A stretch of 64,000 nt of DNA. Source: Rhineura floridana (Eukaryota > Chordata > Lepidosauria > Squamata > Rhineuridae). The notes under the pieces are model-generated. The model saw nothing but the letters and a program-made list of their open reading frames with translations. It searched no databases and was not told the DNA's origin. Each line of letters begins with the position of its first letter. The first letter of the stretch is position 1. Where the stretch lies: positions 223,554,943 to 223,618,942 of the forward strand of contig NC_084482.1 in NCBI RefSeq assembly GCF_030035675.1. Reading direction: 5' to 3'. Position numbers and translations under genes: made by a program. This document shows positions 10,401 to 22,400 of this stretch, one piece after another.

Positions 10401-13400
10401 CTCGCACCAGGTCCCGGTCCCCACTGAGGATTAAGTCCAGGGTTGCCGTCCCTCTGGTCGGTTCCATGACCAACTGGTCTAGGGAATAGTCATTTAGAGT
10501 ATCTAGAAACTTTGCTTCTTTGTCATGACTGGAACACATATGCAGCCAGTCTATGTCCGGGTAGTTGAAGTCACCCATTACTACCACATTTCCTAGTTTG
10601 GATGCTTCCTCAATTTCATATCTCATCTCCAGGTCTCCCTGAGCATTTTGATCAGGGGGACGATAGATCGTTCCCAGTATTAAGTCCCTCCTGGGGCATG
10701 GTATCACCACCCACAACGATTCTGTGGAGGAGTCTGCCTCTTTTGGGGTTTCGAGCTTGCTGGATTCAATGCCTTCTTTCACGTATAGAGCGACTCCGCC
10801 ACCAATACGTCCTTCCCTGTCCTTCCGATATAGTTTATATCCAGGGATAACCATATCCCACTGGTTTTCTCCATTCCACCAGGTCTCCGTTATGCTCACT
10901 ATATCAATGCTCTCCTCTAAGACCAAGCAATCTAGTTCTCCCATCTTGGTTCGCAGGCTCCTAGCATTAGCGTACAGGCACTTGTAAGCAGTGTCTCTCT
11001 TCAAGTGTGTTTGGCACTTGTGGTTAGGTCTGTGGTAATTTTGCTCTTCTGAATTTATATCCTGTGCCCCTGCTCTCACAATGCCTACTTCTAGGCCTAC
11101 CCCTTTTAAAATTTCATCATTTCTTTGGTTTTTATCCCAGGGGGGAGGTTTATTCCGAACCAGACCTTTCTCAGCTCCTGTCGGGTTTCCCCCCTCAGTC
11201 AGTTTAAAAGCTGCTCTGCCACCTTTTTAATTTTAAGTGCCAGCAGTCTGGTTCCATTCTGGTTCAAGTGGAGCCCGTCCCTTTTGTACAGGCCCGGCTT
11301 GTCCCAAAAAGTTCCCCAGTGCCTAACAAATCCAAACCCTTCCACCCGACACCATCGTCTCATCCACGCATTGAGACTGCGAAGCTGGGCCTGTCTGGCT
11401 GGTCCTGCGCGTGGAACCGGTAGCATTTCAGAGAAAGCCACCTTGGAGGTCCTGGCTTTCAGCATCCTACCTAGCAACCTAAATTTTGCTTCCAGGACCT
11501 CACGGCTGCATTTCCCTATGTCGTTGGTGCCAACGTGCACCACGACCACTGACTACTTCCCAGCACTGTCTACCAAACTATCTAAACGACGGGCGATATC
11601 CGCAACCTTCGCACCAGGCAGGCAAAACACCTTGCGGTCTACACGCCCATCACACACCCCACTGTCTATGTTCCTAATGATCGAATCACCCACTACAAGG
11701 ATCCCTCCACCCCCTGGAGATATATCCTCGGCACGAGAGGATAGCTGCTCATCCCCCAAGGAATGGGTCCCTTCTAAGGGATCGTTTCCCTCTTCCTCAG
11801 CTGGATGCTCTCCTTCCCTGAGACCATCGTTGTCCATGATAGCAGGAAAGCTATCATCGTTGGAGTGGGACACAGCTATAACGTCCCTGAAGGCCTCCTC
11901 CACACACCTCTCTGCCTCTCTCAGCTTTTCCAGGTCCGCCACCTTGGCCTCAAGGAAATGAAGTCGTTCCCGGAGAGCCAGGAGCTCATTGCACCGAGAG
12001 CACACCCATGACTTCTGTCCAACAGGCAGATAGTCGTACATGCTGCAGGCGGTGCAAAACACTGGAAAGCCCCCACACCCCTGCTGGCTTCTTACCTGCA
12101 TAGTTTTGTTTAAGGTTTATTACGTCAATGGGTTGGAGACTGTGGTTTAGTTGATGTCAGGGAACAGACGGGCAGAGTGGGGGGCCCTGGCCTCCTCGCC
12201 CTGCTGCCGAACTCGCTCTGCTGCTTAACTCGCCTTGATGCTTTGTTATCTGGGGCTCCCTCTAGCTCCCTCTAGCTCCTGTCTGGTGGTTTAGGGTGAG
12301 AAAAATGGATTGGTCTAAGGTCCAGTCTTGTTTCTGGACCGACAGGCATTTATTGATTTACTTCTAGCCTGTTTTTCCAAACAGTTTTTGAAATGATATC
12401 ATAAACCATCATCACGATAACATTTTGATATATGAAATGCATGAAACGTAGGACAGATTTCAGGCCTCCCGAGTTGAAGATCAACACCTGAGCAACTAGT
12501 CAAAAAAAAAAACACCTCATGGGTCACCCAGTTTTTTCTCATGCCTGAAACCTGGAGTTCTCCTAATCCTGCTTTACTGGTTCAGGAATAATTTTGGAAA
12601 TGCTTTAAAAAAAATTTTTTTTAAGACATTTTGTTTTAAAGGTTTTTTTAAAGATGTTTTATCACTTGTTCTCTGCCCTGGGCTCCCTTTGGGAGAAAGG
12701 GCAGGACATAAATTTTAACAACAACAACAATAATAATAGCAGCCAGAGCCTGAAATGGGCAGTTCAAAAAGAACATTTGAGCAGTTGAAAAGTTCAACCC
12801 ATGCAAAAGTTGTTATGTTAGATGATGTAAAGAGGGACTGATAACGAAGCTACCCTAGAAACCCAGACCCTGAGCTCTCTGGACACGACCCTGCAGGTAT
12901 GAACACAGTCACTGCAGCACAGTGCCACCAATTCTCATCCCACAGAACTGGTCCAGAAGGATGCCATGGTAATGCTATCAAAAGCAGCTGTGACATCGAA
13001 CAGGAGGGATGCACTCCCCCTGTCCTTCTCTCTATAAAGGCCATCCACCAGGGCAACCAAGGCTGATTCAGTCCCAAACCTAGCCCTGAATGGATCCAGG
13101 TAATCAGTCTCATCCAGGAATATCTGCAGCTCTTCTGCCACAAATCTCTCAATCCCCTTCCCCAGGTAGGGAGTATTTGCGACCAGGTGATAGCTATAAT
13201 TCATTGGATCCAGGGCTGGTTTTTCTCCCCAGCAGTGGCTGCGCTACCAAGTTTTTAAGGTGGCAGGCACCACCCCCTCGCTCAGTGAGGCATTTACTAT
13301 TACCTGGACCCACCCTATCAACCCTCCTTGGGCAGAGATCGAGACGGCATGTAGTTGGATGCCTTCCTGCAAGATCCCTGTCCACATCGTCAGGCCTAAT

Positions 13401-16400
13401 AAACTGAAATTAATCCCACAAAGTTGAAGATGTAGCACTGGAAATCTCAGGTAGAACTGTAGCCATAATGGTGTCATCTAAATTGCTGTGGAGCTGAGGA
13501 ACTTTATGCTCAAAATGATGGGTCAAATGGTCACAGCAAGCTTCTGCTGCCTCCAGAGGTCCATCCCCACCAGCAGGTGACACCACATTCTGGACAATCC
13601 GGAACAACTCTGCTGAACAATTAACAAGGACGCAATAGAAGCATTGAAGAAAATAATCCTAGAAGATGGAGAGACCTCTCCTGAAAAGTCAACGTTATGA
13701 TAAAGATGTTGATGGCTGCAGAAATATCCAGTACTGACATTCTTAAGAGGGATCTTATTGGGGCAAAGCTATATGAAATATTTGCGCCTTGAAATATAAT
13801 TGTATGTTGAAGTTCATTATGCCTCTTGTGTGAAGCTTGTCTAGAATACTCTTCTGTAGGGTTGCCAGGTTGGGACCATTCAAAAACCTGAGAAAATGGG
13901 TGCGGGCCCTAGTGATGTCACGGGGCGGGCCCTAGTGACATCATTAAACATGATACATTGTATCAAGCAGTTGCTTGGAGCATACCATTCAAAAAAAAAT
14001 TCTCTGATCAGAGATTAAAATAGAAATCTTACCTAAAATACGGTGTTCCTAGGTCCATCTGAAGTGACAAGGTCATTCTTTCTCACAAGCTTAGGGAGTA
14101 TGGATGGAAAATGGAAATGGAATGCCTTCAAGTCGATCCCGACTTATGGTGACCCTATGAATAGGGTTTTCATGGTAAGAGGTATTCAGAGGTGGTTTAC
14201 CATTGCCTTCCTCTGACTTTGGACACATATACTTTGGACACATAATGAGAAGACATGATTCATTAGAAAAGACAATAATACTGGGAAAAACAGAAGGGAG
14301 TAGAAAAAGAGGAAGACCAAACAAGAGATGGATTGATTCCATAAAGGAAGCCACAGACCTGAACTTGCAAGATCTGAACAGGGTGGTTTACGACAGATGC
14401 TATTGGAGGTCACTGATTCATAGCGTTGCCATAAGTCGTAATCCAGTTGAAGGCACATAACACACACATACAATATGAAGAGAGATTCCATTCTATGCTT
14501 ATATGTAATTAACCTATGAAAGTGATTGTCACATAACGTCTACTAGGATATAAGGGTAGACTTATAGTTGGCTAATAGCATCATTAGGCAGAAGTGAAAT
14601 CTCCATATTTTTAGAGATGATACAGTACATCTGACTACCAGGCATAAAGGAACCTAGGGGAAAGAGATCATCATGTCATGCTTGAAAAATTCTCGTTGTG
14701 TCTTCTGGCTGGTAACTATCGAAAGAGAAAGTTCTGAATCAGATGCATCATTGTTCTGATACTGCATGGCAATTTTGTTGGAGTAGTGGAGGAATTGGTC
14801 AGAATTTAATAATCAGAATTTGGTGATGCAAGCCATGCGGCATATATGACACCCTGTCTTCTAATGATGAAAGTTTCTTGCTGTTTAATGCTAGAAGAGT
14901 AAGAGACATGACATCCCATCCCATCCTGTGGCTCAGTGCAACATACAGTAAAGTGATGTTAGTTGTGCACCCAGCTATATCATTGCAATGGGCAGTTTGC
15001 ATCTTGAGTGCTCACCTGGGTTTTTGCTCAACATGTTTCAGATTTTTTTTGGAGGGGAGCAGAATTTGGAAAACATTGTTTCTTGTCACAGAGTTGGGAA
15101 AGCAACTTGGGATGTGTAGGAAAAAATAGAAGCAATAATTTAGAGACAGAGGAACCCAAATGTAGAATCCTAGGGAGGAATTTTTGCTGACTGAAGACCT
15201 ATTTTCTTGAACACCGCTGCTTGGATGGGAACTCTACCCAATTCTTTTTCTATTTATTTACTACATTTGTATTTTGCCTTTCCTCCAAGGAGTTCAGGGT
15301 GGCATACATGGACTGACTCAAGAACACCTAGTGAGCTTCACGGCTGAGTGGGGGTTTGAACACTGGTCTATAGTCTACTACTCTAACCACTACATCACAC
15401 TGGCTCTCCGGTGCTTATAAAAAAATTTACCATGCTGGTTCTGTAATTGCCTATCTGCAGCATGGGCAAGTAAGGGACAAGTATGTTCTGAAGTTGTTAC
15501 TACAGATGACTGCGTATATGCCTTGGGTTAGCATTACATCTGTTGCTGCTCTGAATAGGAAAGGCCAAATGCTCTTTTGCCACTGAATGACTTAGTGCAA
15601 AAGTCACATCTACAGAAGGTGATGGAAAGAGAATGAGTTGGGGGGAATCAAGAAGATACAGATGTATTTCCATGCTTTATAAAACAGTATTCAAGCTTTC
15701 TACAGCAGTGGATATGGGCAAAATATACTGGAAGGTCTCAATTTGTTGACATCACTAAATCCCTTATTCTTTCCCTTGATATAGTATTATCATGTTCCCT
15801 GTTTGAGGAATGTGGAATACCACTCCCAATGGAAATTACCCTGCAATTTTCCAGTTTCCCAATTTTTAGCTTGTGTGCACACATTTTATTTTCTCTGTTT
15901 TCTAATCTTTCCAGTCCTTATTAAATGTGAAGTATTTCTGGGTCTGTACTTTCTCCGTATTCTTTCTTAATAGGGACTGGATGAACTGTACAAAGAGATT
16001 GCGTTTGGTTTTCTAACTCAGGCCACCTCTCTTTAGATTACAGGGATAGTTTGCAGAGGCAATGTACCGTTATGTCAAAATTTAATTAAAAATTGAATGA
16101 TGCAGTGGAATATGAAGCATGTGCTTCCTGATTCTTATTAGGTCTGGAGTCTATGGTGAACCTGCCTTGAAGTAAGTTAAAATAGCACAAAGACACTGCA
16201 GGTGCAGCCAGGAACAGAACTCAACTTTTCCTTAACTGATGTTTGAATACTGAGGTGTAGACTTCTAAGCATGGGATGTGGCCTAATGACGCTTTTGCAG
16301 GGGAAGGTATAATCCAAGAGCATAACATTTTTTGAGCAGGTGAAGCTTTGTAGGGGAAGATAAATGGAGTACAAATAGGCTTCAGATCAGCCTTAAGAGT

Positions 16401-19400
16401 TTTAAATCTGGATAATGTGCAGAGGCATGTTATTTTGCCTGCACTTGGAAACTAGGCAAAGATGGCAAGAATGAGCCTTTCCATAACTATTTCCTGTGGG
16501 TTTTTTGTTTAGTATGTTTATCAAACAAGGAATTTGGGGAGATTGTTCATTGCTTTAGGTAGAAGTGGTGGTCTTAACATGATGGCATACTGTATCTAAT
16601 GTCTGGCTCTACTTCTGTAAATTAAGAGAGCTGCCTTATAGATAAACACATACCACATTGTCCTTGCCTCAAGAGAGCTCCCAGTCACCAAAGAACAGTG
16701 AAGTGGTACAATGAAAGAGAAAATAGGGATTCAGTACAAATGTAGATTGCTTCCATCATCATGATCTAGAATTCTAACTTCTTGGTCTGCCTTTTCACAT
16801 TTTTCTGATGAAAGGGAAGTATCCTCAGGATTTTTTTATATTGAGTCCAGTTCAGGCATAGCATCAAGGAGGAGATTTTAAAGTTGTGTAGATCCTCCAT
16901 AAACTAACGGCTTGTGGATGACTATAAGGACAGCACCATGTAAAGGTTTGGTAGTCAAGCTTGAACAAATCGGGGTTTCTGTTTGGTTATTTTACCCTCC
17001 CAACTGTGATTTCAACATTCAGATTAAAACAAGGTTTGGAAACTTTCTTTAAGCAAAGCTCAGAGATTTGCTACTGATAATGGCAGGGGTAGTAAGATCT
17101 AAGAAATTCTCTCTCTCTCCCTAGCCTGTCTCTCTTTCTCTCCAGCCAGTCTCTCTATCTCTCTCTCTCCAGCCTCTCTATCTCTCTCTCCAGCCTCTCT
17201 CTCTCTCTCTCCAGCCTCTCTATCTCTCCTGCTCAGGCTGCAAGGCCGCATGGGCCCCGTCTCGGCAGTGGTTGCTAGGAGACGGCTTCCGAGCGGCCTG
17301 CAAGCCTCAGCAGGAGTGGAGGCCGGCCAGGGCCGGCTCCTTCTTAGCCCCGGAGCCGTTTCCCCTGCTCCAGAAAGGACGGCCGGCCCGGCGGCTTCAC
17401 CCCTCCTGCTGTGGGTGCCACTGGGTGGCAGCAGCCGCAATGGGGCTCAGCTGTCTCTGGCTGGGGGGCCCCATCACGGCCGCTGATGCCCAGCGGCACC
17501 CACAGCAGGAGAGGTGAAGCGGCTGGCCGTCCTTTCCGGAGCAGGGGAACTGGCTCCGGGCCGGGGCTAAGAAGGAGCCAGCCCAGCCTGGCCTCCACTC
17601 CACTGCCACCGCCTCTTCACGGGCTCCTGCTGAGGCTGCCAGGCTGCTGCTGCTGGGGGGGGTCGCTGAAGGGGCGGCGGCTGGACGGAGCCCATGTCGT
17701 CGTGGCAGACGCGGGCCAGGAGGCTGCCCTCGCTCAGCCAGGCGGCTGCGGGCTCCACGTCCAGCAGCACCCTCACCTGCAATTGTGTGTGGGCTCTGGG
17801 TGGTGGCTGCTGCTGCAGCTGCGTGCTGGAGGGGTCCCTGCAGGGGCAGCGGCTGCTCAAGTCCACGCTCTTCAGTGGTCCCTGCCTGACTGACAGGGCG
17901 GGAAGGCAGCCAGCCACAGCCCAATGTATGCGTGTGTCAATCACGCATGCGTGGCTGAGGGGGCCAATGAAAAGCCGGAGATCTCCCTGTTTAAACAAAG
18001 TATTGCTGGAGGCCGGAGATGGCCCCCTTTTGCCGGAGACTCCGGCAGAAAACCGGAGACCTGGCAACCCTACTCTTCTGCATCTGTGCAGTCAAATTCC
18101 CAGTTCTGAAAGTTTTCTCCCACTCTGTGTAGCCTTTACATCATGTTTAGATGTTTACATCTAAACATCATGGAATATGAGCCTACACAGAGAGCCATTG
18201 TGGTGTAGTGGTTAAGGTGTTGGACTATGACCTGGGAGACTAGGGTTCAAATCCCCACACAGCCATGAAACTCACTGGGTGACCTTGGGCCATTCACTGC
18301 CTCTCAGCCTCAGAGGAAGGCAATGGTAAACCCCCTCTGAGTAGTGTTGTGTAGTGGTTTGTCGTGTCCAGGTTGAGACTCAGGAACCAGACCAGTTGAT
18401 GAAAGCAAATCAGTTTTTATTAAGGTACTATCCAGACAAAGACTACGCCGTCTCATGAACTTGAACTCATAAACATAACCTGCGACATAGAAGATAGTTG
18501 ACAGAACAAGCACCCACTATTCCCTCGGTCCCTTAAGAAGGGGGCAATCGAGCGCGAATTCTCTCACTCCACCTCAAAGTGCCCTCATCCACACCCCGCC
18601 TCTCCCCCTTCTTTTGCCGCCTCTTTTGCTGTCTCCTTGTAAGTGGTGAAGGGGGTGCCACCGCCTCCTCCCCTTCTGAGAAATCGGACTCAGGTATGGA
18701 GGAAAGTGGGGGGGCAATGCTTAAACCACCTGGCTGTTTCTCCTTACTCTTTCCTAGATCAGGAGGGGGTTGGATTCCCCCTTGCCCTCCCTCCTTCAAT
18801 ATCTCCTCCAAGCTCGGAGGGGGAGGAGGCGTGGGAAGCTCACGGGAAGAATCTGTGTCTGTTGGACATTCAAGGTCCTTGCTCCCAGACAGTTCTATCT
18901 CTGAGATTCCCTCCCCCTCTTCTGCTTCTCCTTCACACGGCTCTGGCCAAATGACCCCCTCCCTCTCCTCATCTTCTGAAACATCAGGGCCCCAATCCTG
19001 CATCCTGACATGGTTAGAGTGTTGGAGTATGACCTAGAAGACCAGGGTTCAAATCCCCACACAGCCATGAAACTCACTGGGTGACCTTGGGCCATTCACT
19101 GCCTCTCAGCCTCAGAGGAAGGCAATGGTAAATCACCTCTGAGTAGTGTTGTGTAGTGGTTAGAGTGTTGGACTATGACCTGGGAGACCAGAGTTCGAAT
19201 CCCCACACAGCCATGAAATTCACTGGGTGACCTTGGGCCATTCACTGCCTCTCAGCCTCAGAGGAAGGCAATGGTAAATCACCTCTGAGTAGTGTTGTGT
19301 AGTGGTTAGAGTGTTGGACTATGACATGGGAGATCAGGGTTCAAATCCCCACACAGCCAGGAAGCTCCCTGGGTGTCCTTGGGTCATTCACTGCCTCTTG

Positions 19401-22400
19401 GCCTCAGAGGAAGGCAATGGTAAACCCCCTCTGAATACTCTTACCATGAAAAGTCTATTCATAGGGTCTCCATAAGTCAGGATCGACTTGAAGGCAGTCC
19501 ATTTCCATTTTCATGAGCCTACACAAGAAAGCATTTATGCACACATGAGGAAAATGCACAGGTACGTTGGAGCAGTGTGTACTTTATGTGTACACCCATT
19601 GAAATTAATGGGCCAAAGTTAATCATGGTCACTCATTTCGGTGGGTCTACTCTGAGTAAAAGTTAGTTGACTACAACACATAATCACATACCAATGGGCA
19701 GTTCTATATTCCCCTTTTTAGAAGTCCATGATATCCATGTGAATCTTTGCCCTGTGGCCTAAGGATGTCTCTTTCCATTGGAGTCACTCACCTTCCTGAG
19801 TGGAGATGGTCCCTTCCGCGCAGGGAAGGCAGTCGTAGCAACAAAGTGGCTTTCCTTCCTGAACCACCTTGACAAATCCGGGCCGGCAACTTTCCACACA
19901 CCTGGAAGGAGGCAGGGTCTAAGCATAAAGACAAGGAGCATGAAGAAAAATGTGATAATGATAAATTATCTATGGAAATGATGAGATGCAAGGTTTGGAA
20001 GAATCCAGGGGGACCTCCTCTTGCAGGTTTAACTTGAAGCTTGTTGCTAGGCATAAGTCTTCAAACGTGGAACCACACACACACACACACACACTGGTGG
20101 AGAGGATGTGAGGGCCAGGCCAGGGGAAGGGAAAGGCAGTGAGCTTCCCCCTCACACCTCCTCCATGCAGAGGGTGTATTTACATAATGGGCTGTGTAAA
20201 GGTCAAGTTAACAGAAAATTTAGTGTGAACATCAAGAATTAAATGACTTCTTGTTTTTTGGTTCATAAGAAAAAAGTATGTTAAAGATACAGTGAACAAC
20301 AGGATACCAAAAGGTGTAAAACTAACAAAATCATTTATGCCATCACAAAGAAGTTAAAAACTAGTGTGGAGCTTGTTTTCTCAAAATTTCAGTGTTGTAT
20401 CACACCACCAATACACACAAAAAAAGGTTTAGAAACAGAGTAAGAGCACAATGCAGTGCAATCATAGTCAAGCATTTAGAGAGAGTGGTGCTGAGAACAA
20501 TATGCACAAATTCCTTGTTGAAGTCAATGAGGTTGAGTCTTTAACTCTGTAAAATATTTACTGCATAACAGACTTCCTTTTGTAAACGTATAAATATGCT
20601 TCATAAACATGCAATAAAAGCTTTCTGAATGGTAAGTTTCCGATACACCTTTTCAAAGACAAAAAATGCATAGCACCTAAAAGTCATATTTTAAAACTGT
20701 TGCTACATTTGGTTTTTCCTAGAATTAAAGTAAGGTAAATTTTTATCAAAATTAAGGTTAGCTGTCCTTTCTCGTGGGTCACTGAACCCTGAAAAGGCCT
20801 CGTGCTGAGCTGCACATGTTGGAAAAATCAGAAATTAGGGCTGAACCTGGGTGGCCGGGCAGACAGCTAACTATGATGTACACAGTGGTGTTCCTATTCC
20901 TGTTTTCATCCTTTACCATCAAGTACTCAAGAAGAAGAAGAAGAAATAACCACTATGATTGTATAGCAACTACTTAGGGTAGAGATTTTTTTCAGATCAC
21001 TTTAAGTTATGTCTTTATTTCACCCCTTAGCAATAAACACTCAATCCTGCTCTACTCATCCTAACTGCAGATTAAACAAACTCTTACTTCTTATTGCAGG
21101 CAAAGAAACATGGTTGCTGGCTGGGTAGAGAACACAACTGAAACTGAAACTGAAAAGCAGAGCAAAGGAAACTCCAATGGGTGAAGTCTAACTCTAATCC
21201 ATAATACAAACTTCTAATATTTAATTTGGAGAGCCAGTGAGGTGTAGTGGTTAAGGTGTTGGACTACGACCTGGGAGACCAGGGTTCGAATCCCCACATA
21301 GCCATGAAGCTCACTGGGTGACCTTGGGCCAGTCGCTGCCTCTCAGCCTCATGAAAACCCTATTCATAAAGTCACCATAAGTCGGAATAGACCTGAAGGC
21401 AGTACATTTACATTTTTTAAATATTTAATTCTTCAAGGGTTATGTCACTATATTATTATTTTCAGGATTACTTAAATAATTAGAGGGTTATTATGATCAT
21501 GAAAAGTCCACCCTCAGTCAGGGAAAGTATTGGGTGAGCAGACTTTTGGGGGCTCTTCCAGATGAGGCCTTTGTTGTGCCTTATTCAATGGTTTTTTTCC
21601 CCAGAGGATCCTATTCTTAAATTGTTCCTATTCTTAAAACAACTTGACATTCTTTAAATGAAGGCTGTTATTGTCAGTCATGTCACAAATTAACAAGAAA
21701 AGTTTCCAAAAGAAATGGTGGAAGGCAAAGGACAGCTCTGGAAGGGTGCACCCATTCCCTCCCCCAGCAATAAAGGGTGTTTCTCAGGGACCCAGTGCTA
21801 GATTTTGAAGAAACACTAAATACTAGAATAGACAGGAATTTGAAGTCAGCCTCCCCCCCCCAGCATTAAAGCTAAAGGGATGAGAAATACAATGAAATGA
21901 AAGGCATTATATTCCCCCCCACCTGGTTGAGCCATTTGGGCCACACAATGGCCTCTTCATCTATGGTGAGCTGTAGGCCTGGGGATCCCCGTCTGCATAA
22001 ACTCCCAAACTTCACCCTGAGGATGGACTCATTGGGAAACTTCACCCAGTTCACAATGTCCAAGTCTGCTGCCAGTTCCCCATTCTCATCCAAATACACT
22101 CTGTCCATGGAAGAATTATAGAACTGGGAGTTTCCCAGGAAAGGGTGGAACTAGAATATGAGAGAAAACAGCATTTAGAATACGGGAAACCACACTGGCT
22201 ATCCAATTCTGTCCATCTCATGGTTGGATCTCCTCTGACTTGGAGCTGATTGTAGACTCACGTTAGCTGCTTTTAATACCTTTGCTACATTGAGAGTTAC
22301 TCCCAGTGGGACCTACTCCCAGGTAAGTAAGCCCAAGGCTGCCATCCTGCACAGACTTACCTGGCACTAATGGGACTTATGGCTAGTAATGCACAGCGCA

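Larger units (their letters stand above)
7978..12310 (-). mobile_element. Nearly full-length CR1 LINE with intact ORF2
   Basis: A CR1-clade retrotransposon in V2R intron 5, on the same strand as the host gene. It has a 5' region (about 12102-12310), ORF1 (12101-11199, broken once), ORF2 (11079-8188, intact) and a 3' end with a short tail repeat (ttcttatg units on the minus strand) and no poly(A), as is usual for CR1. ORF2 has 963 uninterrupted codons with endonuclease and reverse transcriptase, so the insertion is young. The 5' border is approximate. Confidence 0.9.
13858..18071. mobile_element. 4.21 kb TIR element, copy 2 (AGGGTTGCCAGGT family)
   Basis: It starts AGGGTTGCCAGGTTGGG and ends ACCTGGCAACCCT. 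It is flanked by 10-bp direct repeats with one mismatch (actcttctgt at 13848-13857, actcttctgc at 18072-18081). The first 245 bases match copy 1 closely, including the 23-bp minisatellite (two units) and cttgaggagcata-type phrases such as gttgcttggagcatacc. The last 840 bases (17229-18071) match the GC-rich 3' module of copy 1. The interior (14465-17105) has no visible similarity to the interior of copy 1. No transposase seen. Confidence 0.7.

Noticed and set aside
11199-11549. A host esterase gene
   Set aside because: The SGNH blocks are the second half of CR1 ORF1 in the same frame, immediately upstream of ORF2.
18533-19003. A 156-codon minus-strand frame with an acidic and a basic end
   Set aside because: It lies wholly inside the solo LTR and has no recognised domain, so it is not annotated as a gene.
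18186-19500. Functional tRNA genes at the A/B-box repeats
   Set aside because: The heads do not fold as complete tRNAs by eye and all belong to SINE units with a common body.
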